A DNA stretch of 64,000 nucleotides from Eutypella sp. D-1 (Eukaryota; Ascomycota; Sordariomycetes; Xylariales; Diatrypaceae): the NCBI GenBank assembly GCA_023313575.1, contig JAJTTP010000038.1, positions 28,941-92,940 of the forward strand. The letters run 5' to 3'. A program made the position numbers and the translations under genes. Positions 22,190 through 34,127 of the stretch are shown one piece after another. The notes under the pieces were generated by a model that did not search any database, was not told where the DNA came from, and saw nothing but the letters and a program-made list of their open reading frames with translations. How positions within the stretch are numbered: the first letter of the stretch is position 1; each line of letters opens with the position of its first letter.

Positions 22190-22792
22190 TTATTGCTGGC
22201 CTTCAAAGTACCACGACAGAAACCTCCAGCCCCCCACAGCACCAGCAGATACCAACGCAGGAACAAGTTGGTTGAGCGACAAGTTGCCTTCCTCGGCATC
22301 TGCGGGTTCTTCATGGTTATGGTCGACGTTGCCCCCGGCAGCACCGACATTGCCCCCGGAAGCACCGACGTTGCCATCGGCGTTGCCACCGATGTCAACC
22401 TCCTCGGAACCCTGGTCTGGGACTCCGCTCATATTGACGTCCTCTTGAACAGACCCTGCTGCTTCCTGGACCTTATCACCATGATGATCGTTCTCGTCGA
22501 GAGTGTCATCGTTCTTTGCGCTGGTATCGAGGTCCGAACCCTCCTCACTCGTGGCTCTTCTTTTTGGTGTCTTTTTAGGGGGTCGCTGTTTCTTCACTCC
22601 CTCGCGTCTAGACGCGTTTTGGTTGCGACGGGTCTGCAGCAGACCCACATCAAGCTCTGCGAGCTCTTCTTCATTCAGTGTGTCTTGCCCGGCTTCTTGC
22701 ATCATCATACGGCGTCGTTTGCCGTAAGGCATATATGCCCACTTTGTCAGAGACTGTCTCGCAGCTCGTTCCGGGTTGCTCCGTCTCTCCAT
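22190..22792 (-). CDS. Hypothetical acidic low-complexity protein, 200 aa
   Basis: Open minus-strand frame from ATG to stop with normal base use. The N-terminal third is basic (KRRRM, KKQRPPKKTPKRR), which could act as a nuclear localisation signal. The middle is acidic, with Gly/Asn/Ala repeats (GNVGASGGNVGAAGGNV). The C-terminus (about 170-197) is a hydrophobic helix-like segment, LVPALVSAGAVGGWRFL. No family recognised. The opposite strand is also open here (22175-22819), but its translation is less protein-like, with many Cys and Leu from low-complexity DNA. Confidence 0.5.
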   Translation of the reverse strand: MERRSNPERAARQSLTKWAYMPYGKRRRMMMQEAGQDTLNEEELAELDVGLLQTRRNQNASRREGVKKQRPPKKTPKRRATSEEGSDLDTSAKNDDTLDENDHHGDKVQEAAGSVQEDVNMSGVPDQGSEEVDIGGNADGNVGASGGNVGAAGGNVDHNHEEPADAEEGNLSLNQLVPALVSAGAVGGWRFLSWYFEGQQ

Positions 22793-23643
22793 TACTTTTC
22801 TTTACTGAAAGAAACTTGATCCTAGGGGTTAGCTAACGTTCTCGTCTGCGGCGCTGGTAAAAAAGGGTCTACTTGCTTGATGAAGAGCTGGGTCCTGGTG
22901 TTAATCCCTCGCTTGCTATCCGTTGCTGTGCGGAATGTGAAGAGTGTGAAGAAGGTCCTGTAGCGATAGGTATGGCACCGTGTCGGCAGAGAACTAGGCT
23001 GCTGGACGAAGAAAGCTGGAATGAATGCTAGATGGGGTGGGGTGAAGGAGATGGTGCTGCAGCGATAGGTGGGTGAGGAATATAGTACCAAGAAGGTTCG
23101 TTCGTTTGCAGTTGTGAATGAATCTGGGATGCGGTCAGTCTTTCCACACATTACATACGCAGCAAAACTGTCTTACCTGAGGATATTGCCACCTAAGGAC
23201 AGAAAATGGATGTACCAACGGAAGAAAACACAGCCTTACTGACATGATATAGGACGATTTTGCTTTTAGGGGGTATTCTGCCCCAAGATCATACCATATT
23301 CCGCCTTCTACAACAAGAACAAACGTACTGAGACCGCCGTACCACTTTCAGCCTCGGGATTAAGCTATCCCTAGTCATCTTATATCTAATAGGCTCGCAA
23401 GGCCTTTTGCTTCGGCTGCTAAGACAACTTCCATTCACAGTAAGTAACAACAGTTATGCGAAAGAGTTTTGCCTGGGATGCTCTGTGCTGCTGCCTTGGA
23501 GTGTCCAAATCATCAGCCGCTATAAACCTGACCATTTCTTCTCGTCCATCCTCCACTTCTCCCAGCTCATCTTAACTTAGCAGAGATTGCAACAACTTGA
23601 CCACACTACCTAGGAGCGACGTATCACTGCAATCCCCTACACC
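22793..23643. other. Intergenic region, divergent promoters
   Basis: Lies between a minus-strand gene ending its 5' side at 22792 and a plus-strand gene starting at 23644. A TATA-like element GCTATAAACC lies at about 23519, with CT-rich leader DNA after it. A short minus frame (22822-23151) has no family likeness and is more likely leader sequence. Confidence 0.5.
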
Positions 23644-24332
23644 ATGCCTCGCCTCGTTGCTTCCCACAAGGACGCAAACAAGGCCAAGGCCAAGCTCAAC
23701 AAGCCGTGCGAGAACATCAGCACTTCGGATGGTTCCTATGTTCCCTCTTCATCCTCATCCCTGAGTTCCATGTCATCCCCAAGTTCCATCGATTTACCTA
23801 TCACATCTGATCGCCCCCCAAGCAAGTATCTACCGCCCTTGCCCTTGCTTGAGTCCATTTCGGAATCCTCTATCGAGAACAACACTTCAGCAAGCCCTCA
23901 GTCCGACACCGAGATGCCGATGTCGATGCCGACTCGGTTTCCCCCCCCCCCGACGGCGACAGCAGCAGCTCATCGTCCCCCTATTGCCGTTACCCACGCC
24001 GACGCAACCTTCAGCGCCAGCGAGCGATTCAAGCTCAGAAAACGAATGCCGAGCCAACGAATGACAAGCCAACGAATGACAAGCTTGGTTTCCCTTCTCT
24101 ACTCACCAACTACGCTTGCGAGATCAGCAGGCAGCACGAGTTGGAGAACTATTACCATGTTCGCAAGCGAGAGCAGGATTCCCCCGCTGCTAGCGCCAGA
24201 TTCCAGATGAGATGTCGCCAACTTCTGCTTGCACTTCTCATCGTCCTCGTCATCATCCTCGTCATCGTCCTACTGTGGCTCTGGTGGGCACGAATGACTG
24301 ATACGTCCCGTCGCTATCTCATTGATGCCTGA
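23644..24332 (+). CDS. Hypothetical C-terminally membrane-anchored protein with frame slip at a C11 run
   Basis: Starts at ACCATGCCTCG. The first frame (from 23644) gives a Ser-rich protein up to TRFPPP at an 11-C run (23941-23951). There a different frame takes over: DGDSSSSSSPYCRYPRRRN and onward through KTNAEPTNDKPTNDKLGFP to a C-terminal hydrophobic segment, LLLALLIVLVIILVIVLLWL, and the stop at 24330-24332. One more C (12) or two fewer (9) would join the two parts into one protein of about 230 aa. Without that the first frame ends at 24210. The strong C-terminal TM segment suggests the second frame is the genuine continuation. No family recognised. Either a consensus error in the homopolymer or a real frameshift. 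Confidence 0.6.
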
Positions 24333-24620
24333 CTTATTTGAGTCAGACACCGATGGCTCCTGGGATTGGAGGATGATGTTGATTGACGATCGCGGCACGT
24401 GTCACTTGCACCACACGACGACTTGCACCGACGCAACATCTCACCTAATTACATCTGGCCTACAAACATTCGGCGAGGTTGGGTAGATTCTCCCCCCCCC
24501 CCCCCGTCCCTCCCTGGCTTCACTGTACATGACCTACCACATTCACTGAGCAATACTTCCCATATGAGCAGGGTCTAGACATTGGATGAATCTATTGGGA
24601 GGCTTCACGGATAGGGCGGT

Positions 24621-24679
24621 GGACAGTGTGGACAGTGTGGACAGTGTGACAGTGTGACAGTGTGGATAGTGTGGATAGC
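24621..24679. repeat. Tandem repeat of GGACAGTGT and variants
   Basis: Three units of GGACAGTGT followed by shorter GACAGTGT units and GGATAGTGT variants. Confidence 0.85.
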
Positions 24680-25155
24680 AGGGTCGCTTTTGTATCCAGT
24701 CACCCTGTGTTTTCAAAATGTTACCATGATTAAAATAGACTTAGACCGGCTACGTAAGTAAGCTGAACACCAACACGCAGCCCACATAATGGCAATAATA
24801 GTTTCGGTTACTCGATCTGGAGAATCTGATTTGATGTACTGACCGAAATGATTAATCCTGTTTATTCCGCGTAACATCATAAGGATATTGCTGGTAAACA
24901 GTGTAAAGACTATATGAACGGGGCGACGTAAACCGGCGCCAACTTACAAGGCTACAAGGCTACAAGACCATAGCTTAACGACGGATGGTTCACGCTGTGA
25001 ATGATTCCTTCCAAGCTGTCTATCGAATCAAGCTGCATCTATTCTGCAGTGGGAGACCGCCCCTGTTGGTAAGTGAGGCTTCTATTCACGACGTGTCCTT
25101 GTCGAGGGACTACTCTGTCGCAAGTAAAGCGTGATGCAGGGAATGATGAATGTTC

Positions 25156-25268
25156 CGTTGAAATAGAGGATATGGCCTGATTAACTGGAAGGTTCAATTA
25201 CTCTAGATAGGAGGAAGACATCCAGTATATACATGTGACGATGTCTCAGTCTTGACTGAACTTCAATA
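25156..25268 (+). repeat. Diverged solo LTR of the 121-bp family
   Basis: Related to the LTRs at 46178 and 46810 (shared GTTGAAAT start, AGGAAGAC, ACGATGTCTCAGTCTTGA and ACTGAACTTCAA end). It is shorter (113 bp), and I see no matching target duplication. Confidence 0.7.
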
Positions 25269-27177
25269 TCCTCTCGGGCGTGTATGTGTGCCCAACTATG
25301 GGTTGTATCCAAGCAGCAACGGGAATATACATCACGATCCGCATTTCCATCCCTAGCTCAACCCCTTTCCGCCCTAATCGACGTTCAAATCTGTCCCCTA
25401 CAATCCTGCGTTCTGTACATGGAGACAGCCATATTGAATCAGACGAACTTCAAATTATCAGCAGCTCACAAGGCAAGAGACGCCACGCTATACAGCCGTT
25501 CCGTTTGATCCTAAAATATCAAGCGGCATCCGCCTAATGTCTGTGACCAGGTGAGGGAGGGGGGCCGGGGGTGAGTGGGCAATGGAACGCAGGGAAGTAG
25601 CTGTGCTTAGGGCCTTGACGGATATTAGTAAGTCATGCTGTAGCTTACTATCATGGGGTTGAGTACATGTAATTAGGGATATTGAGTTGTTGATTGATTT
25701 GCCTATGGAGGTATAAACATTGCAGTCGGCTTGAGGCCGACCTCCTACGCAACCTCGTTAACGAGCTAACAGGAGACACAGCACGCATTTTACATCTTAG
25801 GCAAAATCTTTTTTTTTTTTTTTCAGTATTCACCGTCCCTGCAACCTACCCACTCCCAGTTGTCGCCGCTCGAGATAACCTGCCGTCTCGCAGTGCAGAG
25901 TACCCTTCAGAGCTTGTGAGGCACACGAAACGTCATCCCGAGGTAGCCCGCCGGTAGAGATTGGCGCCTTTCAGGACGGAGTTAAGCACGGCCAGGTGCC
26001 ACTCTGTTTCCCCCAATAGCTGCAGTACTGTTCGACTCAATCCTATTGGTTTCATGTCCTTTTAGGCACCCAAGTACATCCACTGTCCCAAACTGTCGGA
26101 ACGGAGATCATTACAGATCATTACTTTACTAGCTAAGCCAGTCTGGCAAGTGGTCAGTAACCGATTACATACATAGAAGAAGATGCCCAAAACATCACCT
26201 GCAGGCCTAGGAGGAGGCTAACGGTAAGACCTGGCATTGTATGTAGCAGGTTATCAAGTTGTCGAAGGTTACAGGAATTTAGCTGCACTGCAAGGTATCT
26301 TGGCCTCTTCACCAACAATCAGAGAGAGCTCCGGTTCGTCGACTCCTACGTAGATGCTGATTGACGATTGGCACCTTTGAGCGGAGGCCAAGATGCGTAT
26401 TACTTTCGTCCAGCATTGTAGCTTCTTGGAGACTGTAATCGAAACATGAGGCGTTGTTGATAGCAAAGCCGTTGCTTCGTAGGTCGAAGGTTTTCTGCGA
26501 AGCCTATAAGTGTTAGAGGGTTTAAGCGCAGAGTGAAAGATAGTGGTTAAAGAGTCACTGTAGGGACGCTACAGTATAGGTAGAGGTCAAATAGTTATTA
26601 AACTCTGGCCCTCCATGAAAACTGTAAGGGATGAGGCCCCTTACTTATAGATAATCCTACTCTATCGTAGCCCTCAGAGAAGGGGAAAGGGCGCTATTAG
26701 CGCCCCTGTCCCTTTGTAACGTGACAATAAGAGCGTACAAAGTCCTTTCAGCATCTCAGATTCCGTCCCCCAACCACTCGAACCTTTACTTAATCCATAC
26801 TTCCTATTCCTTACGGCCCTTCTCAAGCAACATCATACTTTGTTCTGCTCGAGAATCGACCAATACTCAAGTTTCGTACTTATTAACACGATGGCTGAAT
26901 GCGATTCTCACGCCGGTTGCAGCTCCTGGGCTACAAGTTCTGGGAGATATTGCGCGGCGCGCAAGTCGTCCTTTAATCCATGAACTCACTTAAATGTTGA
27001 CTCTAGTCATATGTACGCAGATAAGGCGTTCGAAGCCTAGCAAAAACCTGCCACTGAGCAGATAAATGGTGGAGTGGAACTCTAGGTTTCCACCCACATG
27101 GTCCCGAGAAACGTAAATAAATAAGTAGTGGTTGATGTAGGGACGCTAACCCGTCTTGATGTCTCGTTTGGATATCT

Positions 27178-27338
27178 GTCGTAACCAAAAATGGCATATA
27201 TTTTGGGCCTAAACGGGCCCTGCTACAGCTCTGGGAAATGGTCGGAAAACAAAGGAGTCTGCCCAACCTAGCCCCGGGTGCTCCCTTTTATAGGCGGCCA
27301 GTGTGTGCTCAAAAGGGCTCACACTGGTTGCGACACAT
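27178..27338 (-). repeat. LTR-like repeat, inverted relative to the one at 47607
   Basis: On the minus strand it begins TGTGTCGCAACCAG and carries a CTATAAAAGG TATA-like site and CCCAGAGCTGTAGCAGGGCCC, all aligning with 47607-47776. It begins TGTCG and ends CGACACA on the plus strand. No target duplication was found, so the exact ends are uncertain. Confidence 0.5.
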
Positions 27339-27979
27339 GAATAAAACGAAAACCCTATGGGCACGGATGAGTACAATAAAGTGAGTGGGTGGGTGAGTGG
27401 GTGATCCAGGGCGTACTTCACATTGGTCTCCCCGAACATGAAACGCGATGATGGAGAGTCCACCAGGTGCTGCTCTCGTCGCCCAACTTAACGCAGCCCC
27501 CGCGGTTTAGTTGTGAGGTCAGAATCTTTGCATTCATGGCAGGCAGCGCGCTACCCAAGCCCTTCTGCAGGAGGGTTGATGTGAAAGCCGACTTGTATTT
27601 CTGATAATCTGCGGAGAACTCATCCATCACTCTGAAAGGAACTGACTTGCGCAGATCTGTCGAGTTATACAGTGTACGTTCGTGCGCCAGCAGGATAGCA
27701 GGATACGGTATCCCTTGGGGTTGCCGTGCTTAAGCTGCTCGTGTAGATCGACATGGATGGGACTATCCACAGCTTCCTAAAGATGTCCTGCTTTATATTA
27801 GGTGCGTGTCTCCTGGAGTTACTGGCGTTTAAGGCGGGAAAAACAGTTTTATACTCTAACTGCACACTCGCGCTGGACACTTAGGCCCCACGGGGACTTC
27901 CACACACACATCGGTTTGGTTCAGACCATCACTCTACGCCCACTCAGGCGTTCGAACCTCACACAGAGACGACCAAGTT

Positions 27980-28195
27980 CTGACACCAACCTCCAACTGG
28001 CCGCGAGGGAGACGCAGATAGACTGTCCGCTTGGACAAAGCGATTACGGGCTTAAGTTACAGGATAGGTTATAGGATCATGTATTTAGCGTAAATAGGCC
28101 TAGCCCAGCACGGTCATATGCCCCATGGGAGGCTTTAGTAAAGGGCTGCTACGCACCCCTCCCACGCCGTGAAATACAATAACAACAACAAGGGT
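27980..28195. repeat. Dispersed repeat, copy 1
   Basis: Aligns in the same orientation with 48030-48255. Shared blocks include GGCCGCGAGGG, GATAGGTT, a CATGTAT block, AGCACGGYC, CCCCATGGGAGGCT and a CAATAACAA tract. Many substitutions separate the copies. Nature unknown. Confidence 0.6.
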
Positions 28196-29039
28196 GCGTG
28201 TCTCCCACGCATTCCCGTCCTACCCATGGGTGGCCGTAAAAACTCGGTACTTCCGGACTTCGGACTCGAGGGGGTTAGTATACACTATTTTGGTGTAGCT
28301 CGCGAAGGTCTTCTTTTGCTTCCACTGATCGCCGGGGCCGGATGATGGCTGTAGGGTTTACCGTGCTTAATAGGTTCATATTGCAGGACGTTGTTATAGC
28401 GACCCGTCTGCAGGGTGAGGCTGCATTGAATATGAGATTCGTCCAGCAACAGCTTCAATTACCCACGGTCATCCTAAGTTGTCGCCCTCTCGTAGTGCGC
28501 TGTGAATTCCCCACGCCCGTCAACCCTACACGCCAAGCGAGCCGGTGCGTTCTGTTTCAGCACAACGTGTTAGATCTGCTGTGACATTAGGTAGGGGGAG
28601 GCGGACTTTGGGTCCAAGGTGTCGACGCTAAAAAAATCTCGGTCTGTCGTTCCCGACTGGCCAGCGCCCGATACGCCTCCTTTCCGACCGCTGCGTTGAA
28701 ACCTGACAATGGTATCGCAATGCTGGCTAAAATACCGCGCCGGGGCGCCTCCACTCCGTAGCTCGATGGCAAGTTGCTCAGATCGTCCAGCCGACTCAGG
28801 CCTACGTGAAACCACTGTCGGGTAAGCATGGTGGGGAGGGGGGGGGGCGCTGGAACGGTGAGGCAGTCAGCGAGGAGCCGAAGTTTTCAGTACCCCATGT
28901 CTCCACCATCTGGAAACCATGCAAAAGCCACTCTACGTGGTCGTAGTGGTCGTTTTGGTAAGCGTGGCGGGCGGCGGACGACGTTTGCGCGACGCGGTCC
29001 CCCGTCACGGTCTGGGCGACACACTGGAGCGGGAACGGA

Positions 29040-30120
29040 AGCTTCGTTACGCAGGCATTCCTCGGAACTTACCATCGCAGTAGGATAAGAACGAGGACCA
29101 GTAAGTAAACATCGTTTCCGGCCCTACCCCATTCGACCACCGCTCGAAAAGGCCGGGCCGCTGCTGACCCGAGAGATTCACGTAAGGGACTGTCGAGAGT
29201 CCCGCCGATCCCAGCCCCGCCGGCGTACAAATCAGACACCCATCAAAGACACGCGGCGCCCTGGGCCTCCGAGCTCGAGGATATCGAAAGCGAATGCGCG
29301 GTTAAGCAAGTGAAATGACGGCAACATATACGCACCACTTCAGGCGTCCGTGCTGGGCTTGGGCCAGAAAACGCTGCCGTTGCGGATCTACGCAATGTCG
29401 GCCAGGTCGTCCCCAAAAATGTCGCAGACCTGGGACAGCAAGGTAGGATTCCCCAGGGACAGCAGCGGGACCCTAACGGTGGGCTGTACACTGCCGAAGC
29501 CTAAGGGCTTTTGAGATGGGTGTCAGGGAAGTGACCGATTAGCCGTGAGCCTCATTCGTAGCACGTTAGTACAGCCGTGGCCGCTTAAATCAACCAAGCA
29601 GAAAGTGTCTAGGTAGCCGACGATGGGGTACGGCTTGAACGGGACCGAGTTGAGGCACCCGTCATCCTCCTCGCGCGCTCATAATTGCCGCGGAGGCTGC
29701 CGTCCTTAGCGGCGACCACGACGTCCAGCAGCCCGTTCTTGTGAACGTGCTTATAATGCCAGTCCGCGGCAGGGGACCACGCTACGTTTGGCGTGATGAC
29801 CGCCAGGCGTGGCTCCCCAAATCAGAGGGTAGCCGTCCCTGGAGAGGTTGCGCTGGTAGTGCCATCCGGCGCCTTCAGCCTTGATGAGCAGGCCAGGCGC
29901 ACCCTCGCCATCGCGTGCGATCCATTGCGCCGCCGAGGTGTTCGGGCCAGAAACGCGCAGGCCCAGTCCTTCGACCAACAGAGCTGCGAGCGAAGGTGGC
30001 GCCCAAGCGTGCGTCCGTTTCGGCGGTTCGTCTCCGTGGTCGCCTTAGTGGAAGATCGCCTCAAACAGCCACTGCAAAGGCCGAGCCACAACGCTGCACT
30101 TGTCCACACCGCGGCTGGCG
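29040..30120 (-). pseudogene. Decayed GC-rich coding remnant, unrecognised
   Basis: The minus strand has protein-like stretches in changing frames. One reads ALLVEGLGLRVSGPNTSAAQ, then WIARDGEGAPGLLIKAEGAG and GWHYQRNLSRDGYPLIWGA. Another reads DWHYKHVHKNGLLDVVVAAK, with a later frame giving VQPTVRVPLLSLGNPTLLSQ. Stops and frame changes interrupt them. No known family was recognised, and no start or stop can be given. The base composition differs sharply from the AT-rich elements, so this is not RIP-type decay. Confidence 0.35.
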
Positions 30121-31187
30121 GTGGCGTTTTCTTATACTATGTAATAATGATACCATTGTGGTGACAAGGGCTGGGCCTTTTTTCAATATATTCTGGTCAC
30201 GACGGACGCCCACGCTGTCCTCGGCCCGGTCTTATACGCGTACCTAACGTAGGTTTTACGGCTACCGTATTATTCTTCTAACACAGGCTACGAGAATATT
30301 TTCTTGGAAAAGTCCCGGCAAGCGCTGCTCATTCCGGCAGATGACCTCGTCGCTATGGCTAGGTGTCAGGGGAGAATAGAACTATAGCTTAAGGTGCCTT
30401 GGAATACGACGGAAGCTTGCTATAGTGATATTATAGGGTGCAAAGACAACAGATATTACGCCCTGGCCCGCACAAATATAGGGGAGCGAAGCCCCCTATA
30501 TATAGACCTGGCTCCAGATAGCCCACCCTACGGGCGTGTGACTCTATATTTCCTCACACTATACCCCGACCATAGATCGCGATGACACGGGTCATGGACG
30601 TCATCAGCAAACACACCATCCCCGACAGGCGTTGTCCATTTGCTAGACAATCATCGATTGCGACTCAACCCATGTGTGCCAACAGCCATCGACTATTTTG
30701 ACAGACTTATTCATGGCGGCTAGGTGGCCTAGACCGGGGGGGGGGGGGGGGGGAATGAATTGGGTTCACCGTAATTTGCACGGCGCGAAGCAGGGACTGG
30801 AGGGAGACGTACGGCTTGTATTAAACCTTGGCATTCAGGTCCCCATGCCTTCCAGTTACGTGATTCTCGAACAGCAGCGCGCCGCCGCCTGGGTACGTGA
30901 GGCACCCAGTCGTCTTCAGCTTGTATTGGGTGCCGGCGACCACTTTGTCGATATCGGACCTTGTCTGGTTTTCCAGGCTGCTCTAGAGTTCCTTTTCGTG
31001 CCCGTTCCACTGCCGGCTTTGATAGTCAGTGATTATAGGGAAAGGGGTATTCGTACTATGATCAGGCGGACGGATTGTTGACACGGTTAGGAAATGGACC
31101 AGATAACCCACTCCCCTTTCCGGGGCTGAGCTAGATGCGCTACTTATGGCCCTCTGTACGTCCTGTAAATAGGGCTCCCAGTCATCT

Positions 31188-31395
31188 TGTTAGTAGGTAC
31201 GTACGTAAGGGAAAAAGATAACAATATGAAAGGTGGTAAGACTGGTGTTATATTCTGGTCTAAAATCTATCTATTTATTTAAAAAGGATACGGGCAAAGC
31301 CCGTATCCTTATATAAACGGGAGATAGGTATATAGGTACATCTTATTAATATATAAGTCTATACCAGTAATTATTAATAACTAATATTTACTTTA
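31188..31395 (-). repeat. Left (3') LTR of copia copy 2
   Basis: Begins TGTTAGTAGG. Hairpin at 31286-31308 with intact arms and an altered loop (AAA). The inner half is RIP-mutated; the inner end is estimated. Confidence 0.82.
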
Positions 31396-31659
31396 TTTTT
31401 TTTTGTAATTAAATAATTAAATAATAAATATTAATAATGTTACTTCCGTTTTATTTATCCTTTTAATTTTAAGATAATTTAATTATTTTCGATAAACGTT
31501 TTTATAAATTTATTAAATATTATTAATTTTTTTATTTTCGTAAAATTATTTTAATGCCATTAAATCGATTATTAACTTTTTTTTATTAATATAAAGAAAA
31601 AGAATTAATGCATAAAATTAATAAGTCCCGGGGAAGTAATAAATACGTTAAAACTTTAA

Positions 31660-31910
31660 ACCATTTTATATATTTTATTAACTAAAACGTTATAAGTAAT
31701 GCGTTTATACTTAATAAATAACTAATAAATAATATTATTTTTAATATTAAATTTATTATCGTAATTTTTTAATTTTTTATTATTTAAAACGATAATATAA
31801 CCGATTTATGAACTTATATCTTTATTATTAACAAATAAATTATTAATAAAAATATATAATTTTAATTTAATAAAATTTAATTCGATATAATTAAATCCGC
31901 GATTTTTATT
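31660..31910 (-). pseudogene. Copia RNase H remnant, copy 2
   Basis: The minus strand reads GFNYIELNFIKLKLYIFINN, then LFVNNKDISS, stop, IGYIIVLNNKK, paralleling 6010-6280 but with more RIP-type replacements. Confidence 0.75.
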
Positions 31911-32652
31911 ATTTATTTATTATTTAATTTTAACGTTTAATATTTTAACTTTTTTAAAACCGGGCTTAACGTATTATATTACCGTAAAATAATTGAATAT
32001 AGCCTTTAATTAATAAATAAAAGAAATATAAGCTTCGTATATTTATTACTTAACGTATTTTTTTATTAACTCCGGGGGAAATGCTTTTAAGTTTAAAAGT
32101 TTTAACTTTTCGGTTTATCCTTTTTATATAATAAATACTTTATATTTATAAACGATAATTTATAAGCTATTAAAATCTTCGGTCGATCCGTTTTTTAATA
32201 TTTTTTATAACCGTATTTTAATCTTTATTTTATTAAATACATTATTTTTTAAAGTTAAAAAATTTATAATACCGATATTAAAAATATGGTTTATTTAAAA
32301 TCCCGTAATCTTAAATAGTTTTAAATCCGCTATTAATAAATAAAGGTTAAAAATTAATGGCTTTATATATAATTTTTATTAATAATATTATAAATAAGTT
32401 TTAAATTAATAAATACCCGATTCCGTAAAGTTATATAATAATTTAATAACATATAATAACGTTTTTTCGGGGTATTTATTTTTTAATTTAATAAATAATT
32501 ATATAAAGATAATCCGTTATATCGGTATTTTAAATTAGGTATAAGTTATAATAATATCTTATATTATAACCTTTATTTTTTTAAACCGTAAAATAAAGGT
32601 TATTATTAAAATAAAACGTTAATTAGTTTATTAAATAATAAATGCGTAAATT

Positions 32653-33066
32653 TATAACGGCTGGTCTATTCCTAACTATTAGTCCAGTCAAGGGGTTTAT
32701 ATTAGCAAAAGTGCTGGGGTTTTAAATAATAAGTAATCACGTTTAATAATAATAAAAAGAAAAATGTTTTAAATAACCAAGTTATATTATAAACTAATAA
32801 GCTTAAAAATTATTTAAAAAAAAGGTAATAAACGTAACTATATACTATTTATATTTTTTATTCTTAATATTAAAATATGTAATTATATTAAATCTTTAAA
32901 TTATAACGGATCTAATTAATACTTTTAAATCCATAGATTATAACGGATCCATATATAGCTTTTTTTATAGCTTATTAAATATAACTGGCTTACATCTTTA
33001 TTTTTCCGGCAGTACTGCTAATAAATAAGGTTACCAGCCCCCATTTAGCCTAATTAGGCCATAATA
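32653..33066 (-). repeat. Left (3') LTR of the gypsy element
   Basis: Begins TATAACGGCTGG (for TGTGACGGCTGG, cf. 41989) and ends GGCCATAATA (for GGCCATAACA). 414 bp. Confidence 0.9.
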
Positions 33067-33090
33067 TAATCTCTCCCTTTTTAAGGTTTT
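33067..33090 (-). other. Polypurine tract of the gypsy element
   Basis: Immediately inside the 3' LTR the minus strand reads TTAAAAAGGGAGAGATTA, the purine run that primes plus-strand DNA synthesis in LTR retroelements. Confidence 0.65.
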
Positions 33091-33863
33091 TATCCTTAAA
33101 ACCTAACTTCCGTGCTTTTATTTATTTTTTATAAATTTTTTCCGTCCTTATGTTTTTTATCCTTTTATTATAATTAATCGTGTTTTTAAATCTTATTACC
33201 GTTTTAATTAACGGGACGGTTATAAAGCCTTTATTTTTTATATTTTATCCTTTAATTTCGAAATTATGCCTTATTCCTTTTATTTTCGTTATAAAAAGTA
33301 ATACGTAATATCCGAAAGCTTTATTTGTTATTAAAATTACATTTTATATAAACGGTAATATAATAACTCGGGGATTTTAATTAATTTTTTTTAAAACATC
33401 GTTTATAAATAGGATCGCTTAAAATATAAAAAGGTATTAATTAAAAAGTAACTCCTTTATTTTTAAAAGGAAATAAACGAGGTTATTACGTATTTTTAAT
33501 GTTTTCGAAAATTATAAGAGTTTTTTTAATATCGTAAGAAAAAAATGGTTCGTCGTAATTTTTAATCTTTAAAGGAATTAAAAAGTTTAAAGGAAAAAAA
33601 GCATCGGGCGGAAAATACGTATTTTACGGGATTTATTAAAATGTTAGTGGATTTTAAGGTTATTTCGGATTTTAATTAGTTTAAAATGGATATATCGGGT
33701 AATTTTAATTAAGATATTATTTTTGCTAACGCTTCTGTCGGCGTTAATAAAAATTCTTTAAAAAGCGTTAAGTATTTATTAAGTAATTAACAGGTTTTTA
33801 TATATTTTCGGAATTATTATATCCCTTTTATTTAACCTTATATTTTATTTGTCCATCTTTTAT

Positions 33864-34127
33864 TTATACGTTTAAGATTTTTTCTACTTTATATTCGTTT
33901 ATTTTTATTTCGATATTATCTCGTCTTATTTTTATAACGTTTATATCCGTTACGTTCTTAAATAAAGAAACGTAAAAAATTAAATAAATCCTAACTTTTA
34001 ATAATAAATCTAATTCGTAATTATTTTTTAATATTTCTTTAATAACTAAATATAATCCGATATACTTATAATCGAATTTTTTATTAAATCGTTTTATCGT
34101 GATATTTTTTATAATTAAATAAACCAT
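33864..34127 (-). pseudogene. Gypsy integrase C-terminus with chromodomain start
   Basis: An open 87-codon stretch from ATG reads MVYLIIKNITIKRFNKKFDY, then KYIGLYLVIKEI, RIYLIFYVSLFKN and NEYKVEKILNV. This is the standard gypsy pattern KKLDYKYIGPYPVIEKI...RIHPVFHVSLLEP...EYEVEKILDSR with RIP-type substitutions. The ...VEKIL end marks the beginning of a chromodomain, which continues in broken form toward 33800. It is the longest frame surviving in the element and is not functional alone. Confidence 0.85.

Larger units (their letters stand above)
24333..31078. other. Accessory region of decayed repeats and coding fragments
   Basis: About 6.7 kb without an intact gene. It holds a GGACAGTGT tandem repeat (24621-24679), a diverged solo LTR (25156-25268), LTR-like and dispersed repeats near 27178 and 27980, and a GC-rich stretch with broken minus-strand reading (29040-30120). 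T16 (25807 on), G-run (28833-28850) and G-run (30737-30753) homopolymers also occur. Short open frames elsewhere are not supported by any protein likeness. Confidence 0.55.

Noticed and set aside
22175..22819. 214-codon plus-strand frame
   Set aside because: Overlaps the minus-strand 200-aa gene fully; its translation is rich in Leu, Cys and Phe from low-complexity DNA and shows no domain. Kept only as an alternative.
26559..26726. Possible further solo LTR ending AACGTGACA
   Set aside because: The end resembles the TGTCACG family and a TATA-like site is present, but no matching duplication or alignment to 58238-58444 beyond the first bases was found.
28828..29088. Arg/Gly-rich plus-strand frame
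   Set aside because: Arises from GC-rich DNA; the opposite strand has the more protein-like, though broken, reading.
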